Below, piece by piece: positions 59,160 to 64,000 of a stretch of DNA of 64,000 nt. The stretch is from NCBI GenBank assembly GCA_025459175.1, contig JALORC010000002.1, forward strand, positions 62,001-126,000, written 5' to 3'. Within the stretch, counting starts at the first letter, position 1, and every line of letters begins with the position of its first letter. The position numbers were made by a program, and so were the translations under genes. This DNA comes from Planctomycetota bacterium. GTDB lineage: Bacteria; Planctomycetota; UBA1135; UBA2386. Below the pieces are notes generated by a model, which saw only the letters and a list, made by a program, of their open reading frames with translations, did no database searches and was not told the DNA's origin.

Positions 59160-60698
59160 ATGACGACCTCCCGCGCCATCCCCGTGTCGTTCCTGTTGGC
59201 ACTTGCCAATGCCCAGCAAACACCGGCGGATCCCTGGATCGCGCAGCTGACCGACTCGACTCCGGCGGCGCGGGCCGCGGCTCGCGACGCGCTGCTGGCC
59301 CTCGGTGCCGACGCGGTGGCCCCGCTCTCGGCGAAGCTCGCCCAGCTGCCACCCGAACACGCAGCGGCATGCCTGGAGGTGCTGACCGAACTCGGGCCGC
59401 AGGCTGGCGCCGCCGTGCCGGCCCTGGTCGCGCTGCTGCGCGACCGGTTCCTGGATCGCCGCCAGGAACGAGCCCCGGCGCTGGTTGCGACCCTCGCCGA
59501 GCTGCTCCCGTTCCACGAGGGACCGAATCCGTTGTCGAACCAGGATCGCGTCACCATGGTCGGGCCGCGGGATGGTGCCGCCGCCAGTCAGGCGAGGTGG
59601 CGCCTGTTCCAGCGTGAGAGCCTCGCCTTGAAGAAGGGGGTGGACCCACTGCAGAGCCTCGTTTCCGGACACGAGCCGCTCGCCGTCGAACTGGCGATCG
59701 AGCGCCTCGGGGCACAAGGAGCGTCGGCGAAGCAGGCAGTGCCGCAGTTGCGGGCGCTGCTGGACCGCGAGGAGCCGCGCCTGCTGCTGGCAGGAGGGCG
59801 GCTGCCACTGCATCGCAAGGCTGCCAAGGCGATCCTGCAGATCGCGCCGGACAGCCCGGAAGCCGCAGCCGCGCGGCAGGTGCTGGCCGGCAAGTGGTCG
59901 CTGCCGGATCCGGTCGAGCCCAAGGTGCCCGAGCGCCTGTCGGTCCGGATCGGCGAGCTGTTGACGGAGCTCCGCAGTTCCGAGCCGGAACGGCGCAGCT
60001 CGGCCGCGGACAATCTGGTGGCCATCGGCACGGCCGCCGCCCGCCCGGTCGCGACCCTGCTCGTGCGAACCGAGTCCGACGACACCCTTCGGCAAGCGCT
60101 CGACGTACTGCGCCGCCTCGGCAAGCATGCCGCCCCCGCCGCGTCGGCGATCGCCGATGCCCTGCTCGCATTGCCCGCCCCACACCCGCCTGCCGTCCTG
60201 CGGGCGCTGGCCGCGGTGGTGCCGTGGTCGACGGACGTGTTGGTGCTCCCGTTCATGAGTTGGAGCATCGGCCATCTGATCATTCATGGGCGCGATGTCG
60301 AGGGGACCATCGACGCGGCGCTCCTCGACAACTTCACCGCCGCCCAGAACGAGCTCTGGTGCGCGTTGGCGGTGCCTGTCAAGGCCTCCGCCGAGGAGCT
60401 CGAGAAGTTCCTCGAGAGTCCGATGGTGGGCGTGCGCAAGCGCGCTCTGGAGGTGATCGGCGGCCGCGGTCCGGAGTGCGAGGCGCTGCTGCCGCAGCTC
60501 GAGAGCATGCTCGAGCAGCGACAGCCGAAGGAATGGGTGTCACGCCATGTGGACGGCCGACAAGCGGACACGAACGAAGTCGATCGAACCGATGCGATCC
60601 AGCGGCTGGCGGCCGAGACGATGCTGCTGATCGGGCCCGCCGACCACCCGCTGCTGCGCTCGGCGCGGGCCAGGTTGGCCGAAGCCGCCGGCAAGTAG
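59160..60698 (+). CDS. exported HEAT-repeat protein
   Basis: 512 aa starting MTTSRAIPVSFLLALANAQQ, a short signal peptide. Helical repeats fill the rest: 'AARAAARDALLALGADAVAP', 'HAAACLEVLTELGPQAGAAV', 'RRSSAADNLVAIGTAAARP', 'ALDVLRRLGKHAAPAASAI', 'VRKRALEVIGGRGPECEALL'. Likely a scaffold for protein contact outside the cytoplasm. Divergent from the previous exported protein (229 bp between starts). Confidence 0.82.
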   Translation: MTTSRAIPVSFLLALANAQQTPADPWIAQLTDSTPAARAAARDALLALGADAVAPLSAKLAQLPPEHAAACLEVLTELGPQAGAAVPALVALLRDRFLDRRQERAPALVATLAELLPFHEGPNPLSNQDRVTMVGPRDGAAASQARWRLFQRESLALKKGVDPLQSLVSGHEPLAVELAIERLGAQGASAKQAVPQLRALLDREEPRLLLAGGRLPLHRKAAKAILQIAPDSPEAAAARQVLAGKWSLPDPVEPKVPERLSVRIGELLTELRSSEPERRSSAADNLVAIGTAAARPVATLLVRTESDDTLRQALDVLRRLGKHAAPAASAIADALLALPAPHPPAVLRALAAVVPWSTDVLVLPFMSWSIGHLIIHGRDVEGTIDAALLDNFTAAQNELWCALAVPVKASAEELEKFLESPMVGVRKRALEVIGGRGPECEALLPQLESMLEQRQPKEWVSRHVDGRQADTNEVDRTDAIQRLAAETMLLIGPADHPLLRSARARLAEAAGK

Positions 60699-60974
60699 CG
60701 AGGGAATGGAGCGGGTGACGGGGATCGGCGGCACCGTTCGCGGCTAGCCGACAACCTGCGCGCAGAATGCGGAAAGCGTCCGACCGCCCCCTCCCGCATC
60801 GATCTCTGCTCGTAAAGGCTGGTTCCGATTGCCCTGCCACCCAGAGCAAGCCGGGCCGGAGGGGGATGGGATCGAGACCGCACATTTTCTGCGGCTTCGT
60901 GTCCGGTGCGCGTTGGTTGCGGCCATTTGCAAGGTGTGCCCTTTGTCCCTGCTTCCTGCCAACTCACGAAAGCC
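60699..60974. other. 276-bp gap before an exported-protein gene
   Basis: Frames here are out of character for coding. The stretch nearest the next gene is less GC-rich (many short A and T runs between 60880 and 60974) and should hold its promoter. No clean -35/-10 pair or hairpin can be named. Confidence 0.35.
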
Positions 60975-62930
60975 ATGAAAACCCTCCCGAACCAAAAACG
61001 CCGTCGTCAGTCGAAACTTGGCTGCGCAGCCGCTGCTGCACTGCTGTTCGCTCCTACTGCTCTGCCGGGCCAGACGCTCATCTGGACAGAGACGAGTGGC
61101 ACATGGTCTACCCGCAGCATCAAGTCGATGCCGCTCGGCGGCGGAGCTGCCACCACGGTGTGGCCGAGTACCGGCGCCGACGTAACCCTCGATGCTGCGA
61201 ACCAAAGGCTGTTCTGGTCCGTGGGAACGTCTGTTCGCCAGGGGGCAGCTGATGGCTCGGGGGTCTCGAATCTCGTCTACAATCACTCCAACAGCCTCCA
61301 GCGTGTCGACCACGTTTTCGATGGGGCCGAGCACTGGGTCTACTGGTCTTGCCCGTCCCTCCAGCAATTGGGACGCACGCGTGTCAGCGACACCTTCACG
61401 CAGTTACTGCCGCACAACTACCTCGGTTTCGCGATCGACGATCGGCCAAACAAGTTGCACCTCTACACCTACAGTGGACAAACACAGTCAGTGCAGCGGA
61501 GTGCGCTGGATGGCACCGGGACCGTCACGTTGGCGTCGATGCCCAATGGGGCTTCGCCCCAGAGCATGGTGGTAGACACCCAGTGGGACGTGCTGTGGAT
61601 GCTGGGGAAGACCGCCGCGAAGCCGAATCCTGACCACTTCTGGATCAAGCGAATTGCACTCGGTACGGGAATCATCACCACTCGAATGGAGAGTGGTTTC
61701 ACGCCACTGGGTCAGCAATTGAACTGGCAGGACATTGGCGTCGACTGCTTGACTGGGCAGCTGATCTGGTCGGCTTGGGGCGAAACTCCCTACCGGAGTC
61801 GAATGTACCGAGCGTCCCGAATCAGCGGTGCTGCCACCGAAGCCCTGATTGCACCAAGTGGCGAGGCGATCGAAGGTCTGGTGGTCGACCCCGGCACGAA
61901 TTGCCTTCCCGGATCTCCACCAAGTGGAGGAGACCATGGTCGTGGTTGCCTGTTCGATGCATCGTCAGTTTACTTCGATTCGGTGCCTCCGCCGCTGCTT
62001 TCGTTCAGCAGCCTGAGCTTCCTCTGGCTCGGCGCTCATTACTTCGTGGTCAAGGACGGTCCTACCTCGTTCGTGCCACCATCCGGCGCGGCCGTGTCCC
62101 TCGGGCTCGGTGACGACTCGGTGGTTTCGCTGACGCTGCCGATGCCCCTGCCGTTCCCCGGCGGCGTTGCCACGACCCTCGAGGTCTGCTCCAACGGCTT
62201 CGTGTCGCCCAATGGGACCAGTGGAGCAGGCTATCTTCCGAGCGCCCAGAGATTCCTCAGCGCATCGCCGCGGTGGGCCTTGTGGCGCGACTTCGCGCCG
62301 CAGCTTGGGGGCGACGTGGTTGCGGAGACAATCGGCACCACTACCTACGTGACCTGGAACGGGGTTCCGAACTTCGCTGGCCCAGGCACAAGTACATTCC
62401 AGTTCCAGTTCGATTCGGCCGCCGGCAGCGTCCATCTCGTATGCCAGGCCATGAGTGGTTCGGGCTCTTGTTTGGTAGGCTGGAGCCCGGGTGGAGGCGC
62501 CTTGGACGGTGGCAGCGCAGATTGGGCCACGTTCACGTCCCTTGCGCTTCCTGCATCAGACATTCGTCCGCTTCAGTTGAGTCTGCAATCGGCTGCACAG
62601 TTGGGCCAGACAGCTGTTCTTGCAACGACCCAGGCACTGCCCGGCAGCTTGGGCATCAACTTTCTCAGTCTGGGTGGGATCATGCCAGGCATCGAGCTCA
62701 CGTTCCTAGGCATGCCGGGCTGCAGCGCCTACGTAGACACCAGCCTGTCTGTGACAAACCTCATCAGCGACTTCCTTCCTGGAGTTGGGATGACCACGAT
62801 CGTGGCCATTCCCTCAAATACCTCGCTGGTGGGCACGTCCGTCCTCAGCCAATCTGCCTGGTTCGACCCTACGGCAAATGCGGCAGGCCTGGTCACGTCG
62901 AACGCGGTGCAGTTCACCATCACGCCTTGA
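60975..62930 (+). CDS. exported protein with YWTD-like and C-terminal modules; AT-richer codons
   Basis: 651 aa beginning MKTLPNQKRRRQSKLG with a signal peptide after a basic start. The first 300 residues have short repeats like LDL-receptor YWTD propellers ('DLDxAxxRLFWSV', 'EHWVYWSC', 'LIWSAWGETPYRSRMYRASR'). The middle resembles 'LGLGDDSVVSLTLPMPLPFP', a pattern of proprietary Planctomycete surface proteins. The last 130 residues carry 'LGMPGCSAYVD' and 'AIPSNTSLVGTSVLSQ', the shared module. Codons use A and T at the third position clearly more than all neighbours, so it may be a recent arrival. Confidence 0.8.
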   Translation: MKTLPNQKRRRQSKLGCAAAAALLFAPTALPGQTLIWTETSGTWSTRSIKSMPLGGGAATTVWPSTGADVTLDAANQRLFWSVGTSVRQGAADGSGVSNLVYNHSNSLQRVDHVFDGAEHWVYWSCPSLQQLGRTRVSDTFTQLLPHNYLGFAIDDRPNKLHLYTYSGQTQSVQRSALDGTGTVTLASMPNGASPQSMVVDTQWDVLWMLGKTAAKPNPDHFWIKRIALGTGIITTRMESGFTPLGQQLNWQDIGVDCLTGQLIWSAWGETPYRSRMYRASRISGAATEALIAPSGEAIEGLVVDPGTNCLPGSPPSGGDHGRGCLFDASSVYFDSVPPPLLSFSSLSFLWLGAHYFVVKDGPTSFVPPSGAAVSLGLGDDSVVSLTLPMPLPFPGGVATTLEVCSNGFVSPNGTSGAGYLPSAQRFLSASPRWALWRDFAPQLGGDVVAETIGTTTYVTWNGVPNFAGPGTSTFQFQFDSAAGSVHLVCQAMSGSGSCLVGWSPGGGALDGGSADWATFTSLALPASDIRPLQLSLQSAAQLGQTAVLATTQALPGSLGINFLSLGGIMPGIELTFLGMPGCSAYVDTSLSVTNLISDFLPGVGMTTIVAIPSNTSLVGTSVLSQSAWFDPTANAAGLVTSNAVQFTITP

Positions 62931-63017
62931 ACGAAACCGACGGCAGCGCCACGCCGCCACCTCGGCCCTGGCCTTCGCGGCCCTCGGCCTCGCGGCGTCG
63001 CGCTGCGCGGGCGAACC

Positions 63018-63806
63018 TCAGCGCCGCAGGAACGGCCTCGTCTCGACGGTGATCTGCAGATCGCCCCGGCGGGCGGCGACGTCCCGCTGCTCGCCCTGCA
63101 CCATCGGCTGCTCGGGCTGCTGGCTCGGCACCGTGGCCTCGACGCGGCCGCGGAAGCCGACCGGCACCTCGCGGCGGAAGTGGCCGTCCGCGTCGCTGAG
63201 CTGGCCGCCGACGCTGCGGCGCACGCAGTCGGGAATCGCGTGCACGCACGCGCGCACTGGCTTTCCGGCCGCGTCGAAAACCCGACCGGCGACGAACGAC
63301 GGCATCTCGAGCTGCAACCGCAGGCCGGTGCTGCCGGCGCGGACGTGCCGCAGCGGCGGCATCACTTCCCCTGGCGGCGGCGACACGAGGGCGATCGTGT
63401 AGAGGCCATCCACGACACCTTCGAACCGGAACGAGCCGTCGGTTCCGGCGCGCGCCGAATGGCGCTCGTGCCTTCCTTCGTCCTCGATGGTTGCATCGAG
63501 CCGCAGCGCCTCGAGGCCACGATGCAGTCGCATACGAACGGCGCCGGGCGGAACCTCGAGGACCTCGGTAATCGCCGTCGGCGACATGCCGTGCTGAAGC
63601 TGCAGGCGCAATACCTGCCGCTGCTCCGCCGGCAGCATCGCCAGCAGGAACGTCTGCTGCAACGCATCCTCGGCGTCCACCGCGTGTCCGCACAGGTGCA
63701 TCGCCACTGGCAGCAGCCGCGGGGCCAGCGCGTCGAACACCTAGCCCAGCGCCTGCTGGTCGCCCTGCCGGTGCCAGAGGTCGAACAGACCGGCCAGTGG
63801 ATCCAT
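63018..63806 (-). pseudogene. broken ECF sigma factor/carboxypeptidase-regulatory-like fusion
   Basis: From ATG 63806 the frame reads MDPLAGLFDLWHRQGDQQALG, then an in-frame TAG (63743-63741), then VFDALAPRLLPVAMHL... in the same frame. Sigma region 2 ('HAVDAEDALQQTFLLAM') runs straight into region 4 ('LPAEQRQVLRLQLQHGMSPT', 'VRMRLHRGLEALR'); the 60-100 residues normally between them are missing. The rest is an Ig-like CarboxypepD_reg module ('GRVFDAAGKPVRACVH', 'DADGHFRREVPVGFRGR'). Two lesions, a nonsense codon and an in-frame deletion, mark a decayed gene. The downstream 240-codon frame from GTG 63740 could still be translated, but as a sigma factor it would be useless. Confidence 0.8.
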
Positions 63807-63885
63807 GCGCGCTTCCTTGTCGTGAGCCAGGGGCACCGTCACGGAATCCGCAGCTCGGCCCGCCCGCGGCCGGCATGGCTCGAAC

Positions 63886-64000
63886 ATGCTGCTCTTGGTT
63901 ACCTACTGCACGAAGGAACTGAGCCGCGTGCCTCGGAACCGGGAGGCGTTGCTGGCAGCGCCACGGCGGCGAGCCGTGATCCTACGGCACCAACGAGCCG
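63886..64000 (+). CDS. possible start of a gene running off the right edge
   Basis: An ATG opens 38 codons without stop (MLLLVTYCTKELSRVPRN...) to the window end, divergent from the sigma-factor relic. The first residues look like a core beta-strand. Too short to judge; no ribosome-binding site of note. Confidence 0.3.
   Translation, partial: MLLLVTYCTKELSRVPRNREALLAAPRRRAVILRHQRA

Noticed and set aside
1-64000. CRISPR arrays, IS elements, integrases, rRNA or tRNA genes
   Set aside because: No regularly spaced repeats, transposase or integrase motifs, or RNA gene consensus segments were seen on either strand.

Overview
The window is about 69% GC and densely coded on both strands. It looks like Planctomycetota, probably a deep lineage such as the UBA1135/Poly30 type. 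The evidence is large secreted proteins built of 'ELWRTDGT' or 'RWNGTSW' repeats that share a C-terminal 'IPxxPxxVGxxxxxQ' module, HEAT-repeat and VWA/VIT secreted proteins, carboxypeptidase-regulatory-like proteins, and a sigma-factor/CarboxypepD fusion relic. This placement is inferred from protein style; no rRNA is present.

Layout. 1-0.8 kb: the end of a DGQHR-domain gene. 0.8-5.5 kb (minus): prfB (with a programmed +1 frameshift), purH, a 120-aa unknown, yggS and nth, linked by 4-nt overlaps except for a gap holding a perfect palindrome. 5.5-8 kb: a small unknown, a Fis-type regulator and a lipoprotein. 8-11 kb: an ECF sigma/zinc-finger anti-sigma pair, a second sigma factor and a cytochrome c. 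11-26 kb: large exported proteins (ELWRTDGT repeats, HEAT/VWA, VIT/VWA, carboxypeptidase-like repeats), a Ca2+/Na+ antiporter, a CCA-adding-like enzyme and a CDGSH protein. 26-38.5 kb: Xaa-Pro aminopeptidase, UspA, a CBS pair protein, membrane proteins, a threonine-dehydratase-like enzyme, a DUF4143 ATPase behind a 37-bp perfect palindrome, a six-hairpin glycosidase, two glycosyltransferases and an RluA-type pseudouridine synthase. 38.6-46 kb: two exported proteins, a DUF695/RraB protein, an acyl-CoA synthetase and a HAD-like protein.

47-54.3 kb (minus) is the most notable region: a complete histidine operon compressed into seven overlapping genes, hisG-hisC/HAD-hisB-hisH-hisF-hisA/I/E-hisD. 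It contains two unusual fusions: HisA-HisI-HisE in one chain, and HisC joined to a HAD phosphatase that can supply the otherwise missing histidinol-phosphatase. In front of hisG I find a promoter, a 19-codon leader peptide with five His codons in a seven-codon stretch, a possible antiterminator and an intrinsic terminator: a classical his attenuator. Upstream lie an orphan DNA methyltransferase and a membrane protein.

56-64 kb: two more exported proteins, a HEAT-repeat protein and, at the right edge, a broken ECF-sigma/carboxypeptidase-like gene (in-frame amber stop and a missing middle). There are no tRNA or rRNA genes, CRISPR arrays, intact transposases or phage genes. Most long overlapping reading frames are high-GC shadows, including antisense ones of 1601 and 1155 codons.
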